This document shows, piece by piece, positions 15,872 to 23,900 of a DNA stretch of 24,593 nucleotides (its first letter is position 1; every line of letters starts with the position of its first letter). The DNA lies in the IMG/VR virus record IMGVR_UViG_3300048033_000280, positions 1 through 24,593 of that record. One strand, written 5' to 3'. This stretch comes from a virus. The notes under the pieces are model-generated. The model was not told where the DNA came from, ran no database searches, and saw nothing but the letters and a program-made list of their open reading frames with translations. The position numbers and the translations under genes are program-made.

Positions 15872-16210
15872 TTAATCATAATAACCTATATTAACCCTGG
15901 CTTGAGCTAACTCGATTCTATCTTGCTGAACTAGTACGTGTGTAGGAGCAGCATAATCACCGTATCGTGGTTCGCTCCATAGCCAAACGTATTCTAAACT
16001 ATTATCAAGTTTTTGGCACAGTTTTTTTAAACGCCTTCTATTAGTATTTTTTACTATATAGACAATAGCTTTATTATCGCCTAGGGGTTCCCATTCGCCG
16101 TCCCAAACTCTAATCTTAATTTCGCCTTTTTGATAGGCAGTGTTACTCCAAGGACATACAGACTTTATATGTTTAAAGTATTCTTCCCAATCAATATTGT
16201 CTTGTACCAT
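15872..16210 (-). CDS. Conserved hypothetical protein upstream of gp17
   Basis: This 112-aa protein begins MVQDNIDWEEYFKHIKSVCPW, which resembles small genes next to the terminase in marine T4-like phages as I recall them. The middle is a strand-helix pair (KAIVYIVKNTNRRRLKKLCQKL); the end THVLVQQDRIELAQARV is helical. No catalytic motif, membrane segment or signal is seen. It is isolated from the 247-aa gene by a strong terminator and has its own late-type motif, so it and gp17 form a two-gene unit. A packaging accessory role is inferred from this only. Confidence 0.75.
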   Translation of the reverse strand: MVQDNIDWEEYFKHIKSVCPWSNTAYQKGEIKIRVWDGEWEPLGDNKAIVYIVKNTNRRRLKKLCQKLDNSLEYVWLWSEPRYGDYAAPTHVLVQQDRIELAQARVNIGYYD

Positions 16211-16215
16211 ACTGT

Positions 16216-16223
16216 TATTTACT
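16216..16223 (-). promoter_or_regulatory. Late-type promoter motif before the 112-aa gene
   Basis: Minus-strand AGTAAATA, then ACAGT and the ATG at 16210. The motif is directly downstream of a terminator, which supports its use as a fresh start for the 112-aa/gp17 unit. Confidence 0.5.
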
Positions 16224-16228
16224 CAAGA

Positions 16229-16252
16229 AAATAGGACCCGAAGGTCCTATTT
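16229..16252 (-). terminator. C(UUCG)G-capped rho-independent terminator
   Basis: A perfect 10-bp stem (16229-16238 with 16243-16252) is closed, on the minus transcript, by a UUCG loop with C-G closing pair, the most stable tetraloop class. It is followed by UUUU. It ends the unit containing the 247-aa gene, whose stop is 26 nt upstream. Confidence 0.88.
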
Positions 16253-16277
16253 GGTCCGTTTATCCTATCGGTAGGAA

Positions 16278-17021
16278 TTACTTTTTCTTGCCACGTCCGC
16301 GACCACGTCCGGCCATTAGCTTTTTGTTCTTGCCACGTCCACGACCTTCAAGAGCCATTTCATCGGATAGCTTTTGTAGTGCTTCTTCGATTTCTTTATC
16401 GTTGTTAGTTGACTCTTTAGTTTCTTCGTCTTCGTTGTCATCTTCGCCTGGCTTCTTGTCTGCCCAGTCTGGAACACCGTCGCCGTCTTCATCTGGCTTT
16501 TTCTTCTTGGCTTCTAGTGCTAGCTTTAGTGCTTCTTTGATACTAGTTTGTTCAGCTGTCATCGGGTTGTCGCCGCCTGCTGCTGGCTTGTGCATCTTTT
16601 TGCTTTTGTGAATATCATCGCCTGACTTGATTAAGTCTGACATGCTGTGATGTTCTTCGTCTGGCTCGTTTGCATAATCTTCTTCAACGTCTCCGCCATC
16701 CATTGCAATTAGCTGACGTCTCATCATATCAGTGTCAATGTCTCCGCCTTGAAGACGCGGAGCAGAATCGCAACCACATGGTGATTCACCGCAGCCGCAA
16801 TCACTAGCTTCAGGCTCATCATGCATATGCGGTAGTTCTTCTGTTGAACCATCGTTATGTACAACGCCGCCTAGTGCTAGTACACGCATTAAGTTTCCAA
16901 CTTCGTCTGCTGTTTCTGCGTTTGCACTTACTGTTACACTTGCTTCGTTAATTAGTTCTGGCGTTTTTGCATCGCCTTCGATTTGATCCATTGCTTGAAT
17001 CATGTCTTTAATAGTAGTCAT
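16278..17021 (-). CDS. Acidic multi-module protein, probable internal head protein
   Basis: This 247-aa protein is built of short modules. Residues 27-53 (ASVTVSANAETADEVGNLMR and ALGGV) form a helix-strand unit that I recall from marine phage virion proteins. Residues 75-84 hold a Cys cluster (CGCGESPCGC). Residues 177-188 (DEDGDGVPDWAD) form a DxDxDG calcium-binding loop of the thrombospondin-3/dockerin type. The basic end (GRGRGKNKK and AGRGRGRGKKK) fits contact with DNA or RNA. INE at 24-26, followed by A27, fits the (L/I)xE rule for prohead protease cleavage. Its ATG shares a base with the upstream stop (TAATG). Function is unproven; a DNA-contacting head protein is the best guess. Confidence 0.65.
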   Translation of the reverse strand: MTTIKDMIQAMDQIEGDAKTPELINEASVTVSANAETADEVGNLMRVLALGGVVHNDGSTEELPHMHDEPEASDCGCGESPCGCDSAPRLQGGDIDTDMMRRQLIAMDGGDVEEDYANEPDEEHHSMSDLIKSGDDIHKSKKMHKPAAGGDNPMTAEQTSIKEALKLALEAKKKKPDEDGDGVPDWADKKPGEDDNEDEETKESTNNDKEIEEALQKLSDEMALEGRGRGKNKKLMAGRGRGRGKKK

Positions 17022-17539
17022 TATTCTGCCTCCGGTGCTGCTTGCACACTATCTATAGGATCGTGATCGCGTTCTTTACGAGCTGTTTCTAATTCTTTTA
17101 GTAGATCCATTACTTGGTTAGTTGGTGCCATTTTCTGATTCTCAGTCTGCTCTTCGTAATCACTAGTAAGTATTGCTTCGTAGGTTGATTCTTCAGCTGT
17201 TTCCTGGTAGTCTTCTTGTGGCTCGTTTGGGTTACGTACAATGAGATTAGAAAGTGGGATATTACATGTACTTCTTAAATGCTCTTGTAATTGATGCGAA
17301 GTTGTTGGGTAAGCTAGTTCTACTTCCCATGTATAAACTTCACAATTAGTTAGTTGCGGAAAGTCTAGAGGACGTTCAACAATTGGTGTTTTTGACGCAC
17401 TGCTCATGTTTTCTACACCAAATTTCTTTAGTGCTGTTTCCATTCTATCTTCGCATGCTTCAGGCAACTCGCCTGCAATTCTAATCTTGAATTGATATGT
17501 TTTCTTTGATTCTGTAAGAAAATCTGTAAATTTTTTCAT
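17021..17539 (-). CDS. Probable internal head protein with capsid-targeting-like N-terminus
   Basis: This 172-aa protein begins MKKFTDFLTESKK, close to the capsid-targeting sequence of T4 internal proteins (MKTYQEFIAE), including the (L/I)xE site: LTE at 8-10, then S11. That would predict packaging into the prohead core and removal of the peptide by a gp21-type protease. Residues 14-110 look like a compact mixed fold (TYQFKIRIAGELPEACEDRM, NCEVYTWEVELAYP). The last 60 residues are acidic and disordered (EEQTENQKMAP and a DHDPIDSVQAAPEAE end). It lies between gp16 and the 247-aa gene, with a late promoter motif upstream. The targeting call is motif-based inference. Confidence 0.7.
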   Translation of the reverse strand: MKKFTDFLTESKKTYQFKIRIAGELPEACEDRMETALKKFGVENMSSASKTPIVERPLDFPQLTNCEVYTWEVELAYPTTSHQLQEHLRSTCNIPLSNLIVRNPNEPQEDYQETAEESTYEAILTSDYEEQTENQKMAPTNQVMDLLKELETARKERDHDPIDSVQAAPEAE

Positions 17540-17561
17540 TGTCTATGTTCCCAACTATACT

Positions 17562-18047
17562 CTATTTATCAATCTTGCGTAGTTTCTCTAGCAAACTGTT
17601 TCTATCTGTAACTACTGCTGCTGCACCAACAACTGTGTCACCGTCGGAATTGCTTCCAGATTCGTCAGCTTTTTGTTTCTTAAGTTGAAGATCAATCATT
17701 TTTAATTTTTTATCTAGTTTGGCTGTTTTAGCATCTAAACTAGTTTTTAACATACTGCCTGCTGTTTCAAAAACTCTGCCACTATAACGACTTTCTACAT
17801 TCATTCCTAGGTTCATTAAATCTTCAAATGAATCTAAAGCACGTTGTGCAATATGATCCAATTCTGCATCTGCTTTCTCTCCTAGTCCTTTAACACTAGG
17901 TAACGCACTTGCTATCTTATCAAACTCTTCCATGTCACGCATAGTTTCGTCGATGTCATCTGCAACAACAAGCGGAGCAGTATTAAGCTCTTTAGCCTCT
18001 TCTTTGTTTTCGGGTAAGTTTAATAATTCTTCTAGTTTTTTTGTCAT
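17562..18047 (-). CDS. gp16: Terminase small subunit gp16
   Basis: This 161-aa protein matches marine T4-like gp16 (T4: 164 aa). The core is a long helical hairpin: residues ~65-90 (HIAQRALDSFEDLMNLGMNV), then RYSGRVFETAGSMLKTSLDA and KTAKLDKKLKMIDLQLKKQK, which form the coiled oligomerisation region that builds the ring stimulating gp17. The first 55 residues are acidic; the end DRNSLLEKLRKIDK is conserved in relatives, as I recall. It recognises the concatemer and regulates gp17 ATPase and nuclease. It has a late promoter motif 27 nt upstream, which covers the gp4 stop. Confidence 0.85.
   Translation of the reverse strand: MTKKLEELLNLPENKEEAKELNTAPLVVADDIDETMRDMEEFDKIASALPSVKGLGEKADAELDHIAQRALDSFEDLMNLGMNVESRYSGRVFETAGSMLKTSLDAKTAKLDKKLKMIDLQLKKQKADESGSNSDGDTVVGAAAVVTDRNSLLEKLRKIDK
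17563..17570 (-). promoter_or_regulatory. Late promoter motif GATAAATA before the 172-aa gene
   Basis: Minus-strand GATAAATA overlaps the TAG stop of gp16 and lies 23 nt before the ATG at 17539. This spacing is normal for a leader with a ribosome site (GGGAAC). Confidence 0.6.
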
Positions 18048-18073
18048 TGTTCCATACCGTTATATGCTACTAT

Positions 18074-18081
18074 TATTTATC
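18074..18081 (-). promoter_or_regulatory. Late promoter motif GATAAATA before gp16
   Basis: Minus-strand GATAAATA followed by ATAGTAG overlaps the gp4 stop (18077-18079) and lies 26 nt before the gp16 ATG. Confidence 0.6.
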
Positions 18082-18514
18082 TTCTTTTGCCGGTATGGAA
18101 TATGTCTTTTTCTGTAATGACTCTAAACATGATATTCTTCTGTTTACACCAAGCTCTTGCTGCTTCCCACTTTGCTTGATTAACAACATAGTGTGCCTGA
18201 TTAACTTTGCTTTTTCCAAGCTTTTGACTGTTAGCTTGATTCTCTGGCTTAACTTCAATAAGCTCTACACGTTGCTTTCCGTTTTTATCTACATATACTA
18301 TAAAAAAGTCTGGAACATATATAGTATACTTTCCACTTAACGGATTTCTATAAGGTATCTTAATTGCTTCGCTTGCCCATTGTGACACATTAGGATTTTC
18401 GTCACAAAACTTCATCATAGCCCATTCCCAACTGCTGCGATAAGTTGGAGATCTACCGCCTGCGTACTTTTCAGGATTTACTAATCCATATTTTCCTTGG
18501 GCAAATCTACTCAT
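18077..18514 (-). CDS. gp4: Head completion protein gp4 (TnsA/PD-(D/E)xK-like nuclease fold)
   Basis: This 145-aa protein matches T4 gp4 (150 aa), needed to finish the filled head before tail joining. Visible: TYRSSWEWAMMKF near residues 24-36 (catalytic-type E30), a VPDFFIVYVD strand with D69, and ELIEVKP near 84-90 (E87-V-K89), giving the E..D..ExK series of a nuclease of the TnsA type. A helical segment (AKWEAARAWCKQKNI) and FRVITE follow, as in T4. It may trim protruding DNA or act at the neck; the nuclease role is from the family. The upstream 120-aa gene ends 5 nt before its ATG. Confidence 0.9.
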   Translation of the reverse strand: MSRFAQGKYGLVNPEKYAGGRSPTYRSSWEWAMMKFCDENPNVSQWASEAIKIPYRNPLSGKYTIYVPDFFIVYVDKNGKQRVELIEVKPENQANSQKLGKSKVNQAHYVVNQAKWEAARAWCKQKNIMFRVITEKDIFHTGKRR

Positions 18515-18519
18515 AAATG

Positions 18520-18882
18520 TTAGGCCAATATATTGCGATAGTCTAAGCTTTGTATCTCATTATTACTTTTAGCACCCACTACACTAGTTTTAGGTCTATT
18601 TAAGTTAACAACTTCTGCAACTACAGCACTTAGTTCTACTTCTTGCAATCCTTTTAACGTGTCTAGTACTTCAAACACAGGTACATTTTCTAACTTTGCT
18701 TGCTGCAAGATTACTGTAGCAACACTAATAGCCGGAGTTTTATCAAAACCTCTTTTTGTAAAGAAGTTTACTACTGCATCAATTTCGTTTGCAGGATATG
18801 ATAATGATACTGTGTAATACTTGTTAAAAAATGTTTTAGTATCTTGAGTCGTGTTTGTTTCTAAATTAGTACGTACTGTCAT
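18520..18882 (-). CDS. Conserved structural-type protein of unknown function
   Basis: This 120-aa protein has a core FFNKYYTVSLSYPANEIDAV followed by NFFTKRGFD and an Ala/Val-rich helical part (ISVATVILQQAKLENVPVF, LQEVELSAVVAEVVNLNRPK). I recall nearly the same pattern in many marine T4-like phages next to tail and neck genes, without a T4 name. No catalytic motif is present. Its ATG overlaps the stop of the tail-tube-like gene (ATGA), so the two are co-translated, and gp4 follows. This suggests a baseplate/tail-assembly or chaperone-like role. Confidence 0.7.
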   Translation of the reverse strand: MTVRTNLETNTTQDTKTFFNKYYTVSLSYPANEIDAVVNFFTKRGFDKTPAISVATVILQQAKLENVPVFEVLDTLKGLQEVELSAVVAEVVNLNRPKTSVVGAKSNNEIQSLDYRNILA

Positions 18883-20210
18883 CTTGCTCTCATCTCTTGA
18901 TTAATAATTGTTAGTGCTTGTTCTCTATATTCAGTTTTTTTAGATTCGCTTAGTAACTGGTATGATTCTTTTATTTCGTTCATATCACTGGAACCAACTT
19001 CGCTAATGTATTCTGATTTATATACTGTCGACAATGCAAAGTCGTCTAACTTTTTTATGCTACTTTTGATAAGAAGTTCTTCTTCAGAAACATTATTACC
19101 AGTTAATGATATAGTATTGCCTCTAACATTATTATTTAATTGTGCATCCGTAGGAGCTTGTTGAGTTTTGGGGAACGAAGTATCAGTCAATCCCGACACA
19201 CTAACGTTTGTTTGAAGTCCTCGGGTCAGTATTCCTTGACCTTCTTGTTTTAGTCCTGAGCTATTAAGTTGACTAAAGTTTTTATATGTGTTTGCGCCAG
19301 TAACAACTGCTTCTAAAAACCCACCAAGTGAACTATATGCTTTGCCGCTACCAATTAAATCAAATATATCTGCAACACCTTCTACAACGCCGCCGGCACC
19401 AAATAGCGTAGCACTGCCGCCACCTGCTGCACTAATAGGACTAGGCATTCTATCATAATGTCTTTCTCCAAATCCGCTCGGAGTGTCAGGTTTAATATTA
19501 CCTGGATTATGATATATTACTGATTCATACGCAACTTGCATTTGACTTTCAGAAAGGCCGCCACCTTCGCTTGATGCTACATTGTCATGACTCCAAGACA
19601 CAACAACAGGATTAATTAATGTATATGTAAAGTGCCTATGTCTAGACAGCTGACTTATTTGTATACTTGTAAAGAATCGTTTTTTGTCCCCGGCAGTGTT
19701 ATAATCTAAACCATATGCACCGGGTGCATTAGTATATGGGTTTAATCCAAATGCACTATTTGCGCCTTGCGGATTACCACTTGTATCTTCACTATATCCT
19801 ACGCCTACATAATTGCCATCTGCAATCATATACTTGTAATATGCTTTCCACATATCAGTAGTAGTATTGTTATTATCGTCGTGGAAACCAATTTGAATAG
19901 GTTCGTAATTAATTTTAGTTGTAACAATCTTTTTACGATTGTATTGATTGATTACATTAGTATCAAATGCAAACTTTGGTAATTCTGCACTCTTAACTAG
20001 CATGTTTAATTCTAACTTATCAAAGTTTACGTTTGGTACTTTAGGATTGATATTAAAAACAACATGATAAAGAAATTTAGTCTTAGGGGAAAGACGAAAG
20101 TAATCGTCTGTAAATAGTCTAGCAGCATGTTGAAAGTCTCCAAGATTTCCCTTGGGGTTTAATACACCGTTTACAACATTATCTAAAAATCCATTAAGTT
20201 TATTTGCCAT
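18879..20210 (-). CDS. Tail-tube-like structural protein, probably baseplate tube initiator/cap (gp54/gp48-like)
   Basis: This 443-aa protein has a tube-protein-like front half: RLSPKTKFLYHVVFNINPKV near residues 38-57, then LVKSAELPKFAFDT, NQYNRKKIVTTKINYEPIQI, GFHDDNNNTT, MWKAYYKYMIADG and a later TYTLINPVVVSWSHD. That follows the fold order of tail tube proteins (hairpin, PxF loop, then a helix with W-x-x-Y-x-Y). The second half is Gly/Ser-rich and variable. T4 gp54 (320 aa) and gp48 (364 aa) share the tube fold and connect baseplate and tube. Which of the two this is cannot be decided by eye. It lies below gp19, behind a terminator, with its own late-type motif. Confidence 0.6.
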   Translation of the reverse strand: MANKLNGFLDNVVNGVLNPKGNLGDFQHAARLFTDDYFRLSPKTKFLYHVVFNINPKVPNVNFDKLELNMLVKSAELPKFAFDTNVINQYNRKKIVTTKINYEPIQIGFHDDNNNTTTDMWKAYYKYMIADGNYVGVGYSEDTSGNPQGANSAFGLNPYTNAPGAYGLDYNTAGDKKRFFTSIQISQLSRHRHFTYTLINPVVVSWSHDNVASSEGGGLSESQMQVAYESVIYHNPGNIKPDTPSGFGERHYDRMPSPISAAGGGSATLFGAGGVVEGVADIFDLIGSGKAYSSLGGFLEAVVTGANTYKNFSQLNSSGLKQEGQGILTRGLQTNVSVSGLTDTSFPKTQQAPTDAQLNNNVRGNTISLTGNNVSEEELLIKSSIKKLDDFALSTVYKSEYISEVGSSDMNEIKESYQLLSESKKTEYREQALTIINQEMRAR

Positions 20211-20215
20211 ATAAA

Positions 20216-20223
20216 TATTTATC
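20216..20223 (-). promoter_or_regulatory. Late promoter motif GATAAATA before the tail-tube-like gene
   Basis: Minus-strand GATAAATA then TTTAT and the ATG at 20210, only 5 nt apart. The AAGGA that could serve as ribosome site overlaps the motif, so a transcript starting here would lack it. The region 20211-20313 has no gene; it holds this motif and the terminator. Confidence 0.55.
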
Positions 20224-20248
20224 CTTAATGATTATATACGCATATAAT

Positions 20249-20277
20249 AAAAAAGGAGGACCAATTAAGATCCTCCT
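20249..20277 (-). terminator. Rho-independent terminator after gp19
   Basis: A 7-bp G/C-rich stem (20254-20260 with 20271-20277) with a 10-nt loop is followed, on the minus transcript, by a run of six U. It lies 37 nt after the gp19 stop and should end the gp18-gp19 message. Confidence 0.85.
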
Positions 20278-20313
20278 CGCTTACAGGGTTAAGTCAACTC
20301 TTGAAGTTACTGT

Positions 20314-20940
20314 TTAGCTACCGCCGCCAGTTACTAAGCTTCCAGCTGTACGTCCAACGTTTGTACCAATACCTTGGCCTTGTGGCGATTGTATTGCGTT
20401 GTCGTAGCGCACTGCAAGTGTTACACTTACTGGATCGTTAGCTGAGTAGCTTAACTGATTGTAGTTAGCATTTTCTACATAACAACCGTATAGTTCAAAT
20501 GTCTCAAGTACAACTGGTGTGTTAGCACCGTTACCACCATCTAAGATCTCAATACGTGTTGTAAATTTGTAGTCAATACCTGATGCTGCACTTGACTGCT
20601 CGTAGAAGTCGAATTGCTTCTGTAGCTGCTCGCCTACAAGTTTCTGTACATTGTTGTTAACGTCTTCACGTAAGTTAATAGTGATTGGTTCCCAACTATG
20701 TTTACCAGCTAGGTAAACACGTGAGTTGTACACGTCTAGTGTCATTTGTTCAAAGCCTACTGTAGGACGAGTTACGTCAATTACTTGCTTTGTTAGTTCT
20801 GTTGTCGGTGTTGATACACCAAAGTTTTCTAAAGTAAGGCGAAAGCGATACTGTAGTTTCGGCATCAACAGACCCTGGTTGCTAGCAGAGTCACTGCTAG
20901 CAAGAGGTACTGTAAATTTAGAAAGAGTTGATATAGCCAT
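20314..20940 (-). CDS. gp19: Tail tube protein gp19
   Basis: This 208-aa protein matches cyanophage-type gp19 (T4: 163 aa). It starts with a variable MAISTLSKFTVPLAS, then the core LLMPKLQYRFRLTLENFGV, LTKQVIDVTRPTVGFEQMTL, YNSRVYLAGKHSWEPITINL, GEQLQKQFDFYEQSSAASGI and IEILDGGNGANTPVVLETFE, ending SVTLAVRYDNAIQSP. Hexameric rings of gp19 stack into the inner tube through which DNA passes. The extra C-terminal Gly-rich tail is typical of the marine form. It follows gp18 by 35 nt with its own late-type motif and AGGAG site. Confidence 0.95.
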   Translation of the reverse strand: MAISTLSKFTVPLASSDSASNQGLLMPKLQYRFRLTLENFGVSTPTTELTKQVIDVTRPTVGFEQMTLDVYNSRVYLAGKHSWEPITINLREDVNNNVQKLVGEQLQKQFDFYEQSSAASGIDYKFTTRIEILDGGNGANTPVVLETFELYGCYVENANYNQLSYSANDPVSVTLAVRYDNAIQSPQGQGIGTNVGRTAGSLVTGGGS

Positions 20941-20965
20941 TAATTTGCTCCTGTTATCTTATATA

Positions 20966-20973
20966 TATTTATC
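20966..20973 (-). promoter_or_regulatory. Late promoter motif GATAAATA before gp19
   Basis: Minus-strand GATAAATA followed by TATATAAG, just after the gp18 stop (20976-20978), 25 nt before the gp19 ATG. It is one of the best matches to the T4 late -10 in this window. Confidence 0.65.
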
Positions 20974-20975
20974 TA

Positions 20976-23900
20976 TTACAGACTTCCTATTTCACCTGTA
21001 TTTTTCAAGCGTAGTGGAATGTAAATAAATTCAACTGCTTTAACTGGTTCAATAGCAATGTCTACATAAAGCTGATTACGGTCAATTCTACTTGGAGTGT
21101 TGTTAGACTCGTCACATACAACTAGGAAGTCATATAGTGCTCTTTGTCCAACTAGTTCAAGCATTAAGCTTTCAACTTGCTGTTTAATCTCATCACGTGT
21201 GATCTTATCATTTGGTTCAAAGATATAAGGCTTAGCAAGAGCGTTAAGCTGTCTACGTAAGTATACAACTAGTCTTGCAACGTTTACTCTATCAAGAGCA
21301 CTTGCATTTCTTGCACGAGTTTTTTGTCCCATTGCAACAACGCCGCTACCTGTAATGAATGTAATTGGGTTAACATTTACATTATATAAAACATTACGTT
21401 GACCTTCGTTTAGTGCTACTGTTTTAAATTCGCCTTCGTTATCTACATAACCTACTGCACTTGCGTTAGTAATGCCGCCACGTCTTGTACCTGCTGGTGC
21501 AAACCATGGGTAGCTAACTTGGTCACTTAGTGCAAATGTACGTAGCATCATGTGACTTGGTGGAACAACTACATTGTTGCCTGCGTTGTCACTAGTAATA
21601 CCACTTGGATAGTAAATGCCCAAGTACTCGTCTGATGTAACAAGTCCGTCATCATTATCTTCAAATGTTCCTGCAACGTTGTTACCCCAGTTGTTTAGTG
21701 TTGAACCACTTGAGTTCAATCTAAACGGAGTATCACCAATTACAAACGATGTTAGTCCTCTGTCTACGTTTAGCGTAACCATTTCGTTGATTAGCTCTGG
21801 GTAGCCTGGTGTTGCAATTAAGTTATAGTTTAGGCCTTCTTCATCACGGATTGCTTCGTTACTATTAATCATTGCTTGCAATGCACGTACAACAACTTTA
21901 CGCTGTGCGTTACGTCCAAATGCGCCTGAGCCATCTTCATTGTTTGTAGAAACTGTTACCCAACGGTGTGGATAGTAGTTGCTCATTGAAGTACCATCGT
22001 CTGTGCCACGCTGATTTTCTTCTGTTAGTGGAACATAGTTACGACGGAATTCTTTAACATTGAATCCGCTTCTGCGTGTGTTTAATAGTATCATACCACG
22101 TGGGTAAAGTGCAGGATCAGGAGCATCGTGATCTAAGTAATCGCTTGTTAGCAATTGCTCAATCGTAGCTTCGTTAAGCTGTGTTGATATGCCACCTGAC
22201 ATGCCCCAACGTGCATCTGCGAACAATACGCCGTCTTCTGTTGTTTGATCAGTGTTGTCAAGCAACTCCCAAGCGCCTGCTAGGTTGTAACGATATATCA
22301 TTGGATAGTTTTCTAAATCACTTGTGTCTACCCAAAGATCGCCATACTCTAGTGCCGATGTACCATCTGCTCTAAATGTAGGCTGTGTAGCACTAACAAT
22401 CGGTCCAGTGAACGATGTAAATACGTTCTTATAACCTCTCCAGTTGCCGCCGTCGTGTATCATAAAGTCTAGTTCGTCTACAATTGAATTATACCATAAT
22501 GCACCGTCAGCAGTTAAGCTAGTTGGGTTATCTGAACTACTTGCTGGAGCAAGGAATTTCCATCCACTTGCAACGTAGCTGTTTGGTGTTCCGCCTGGCG
22601 CGCCGTATAGGTTAGCAGTACCTACGCCTGCACTTACATAAGCACTAAATCCAGCTGAACTAAATGGTAGGTTAACACCATCTTCAATTCTAAATTCACC
22701 GCCGTTTGCATGTGTTACTACAACACGGTTCTGTGCGTCAATTGCTGCAGAAACATATGTTAATCCCATGCCGTTAACTGCTGCTGCAAAGCGTTCTGCA
22801 TTAGTAGTTGCATCGTCTGATCCAGTAAAGGAAGCAGTTCTCTGAGACAGTACTAATGAGTTTGGAACTGATTCGCTAATTGTAAATCCGTAGTTTCCGC
22901 CATTAGTAAATGTTGTAGAAATAATTGGGCTAGATGTAATTTTCACTGCGCCTAGTACTTCTCTTCTAAAGATTTTAAAAGTAGAAAGTGCCGGTGTAAT
23001 ATCTGCGCCATCTGTTTCGCCTGCATTATATTGTACGTACAATGTACCTACGCCAATATTTGCGCCTGCGCCAGTTCTATCTAAGTTGTAGATAGCAGCG
23101 TGATTTGTTTGGTATAATGGAGCAGTTTGTTCATCCCAAAGTCTTGTTTCATCGTTCCAAACTTTAATGCGCCATTTTGCGCCACCGTTTGGATCAGTTG
23201 TTTTAACCCATACACTGCCGCTTGGACGACTATTAGTATCTAAAGCTTTCCACTCGGGTACTCTAGTATGTGCTGACATTGCAAGTGCTGGTGGATAATA
23301 AACTCCTGATGCAACTCCAATTGGACTGTCTACTGCATTAGCAGCAAGCAATGTTCCGCCTAGTGTAATAGCATTAGATGTTTCAGATGCTGTTGCAGTA
23401 TCGTCTAGTGCGTTACTTACATATAATACAAATCGACCATTAACAATAGCAGCAGATACTACGCTCGATTTTCCTGCTGATGTTAGTTGTGCATTAAGTT
23501 CGTCTACTAGAAGATTAAGTGCTTGTGGTCCTGAACTTGGTACTGTAGCAGTAACGTTTAAGTTAGTAGCAGTAACAGTAATAGAATCGCCACCTTGTAC
23601 AACAGGAGAAGCTTTTGTACCTGTAACTGTCGGCCATGTCATTGACCAAGCATTTGAACCAACTTCTACCCAAACGTTTGCTGTTGTTTTGTACCACATA
23701 CGCTTGATTGGTTTACTAGTAGTAGCTGTAACTGCATAATCGCCTCCAACTCCAACACTTACTGCTGGTGAGCCTGTATTACTAAGTTGTGCTTCGTCTG
23801 TAATAACAATTGGAGATATTTCTTTAAATTTCTGTCCGCCTGCTGATGTAGCAGCGTTCGAATTCCATTCAAACATACCAAAGCTAGTTGCGCCTGTATC

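Noticed and set aside
15853-15882. Plus-strand TTGACA with CATAAT, 18 nt apart
   Set aside because: It overlaps the gp17 start and the 112-aa stop and would read antisense. The -10 is weak, so chance is more likely.
16288-16611. Plus-strand frame of 107 codons opening with Pro-Arg repeats
   Set aside because: It is the antisense of the RGRG tail and acidic region of the 247-aa protein.
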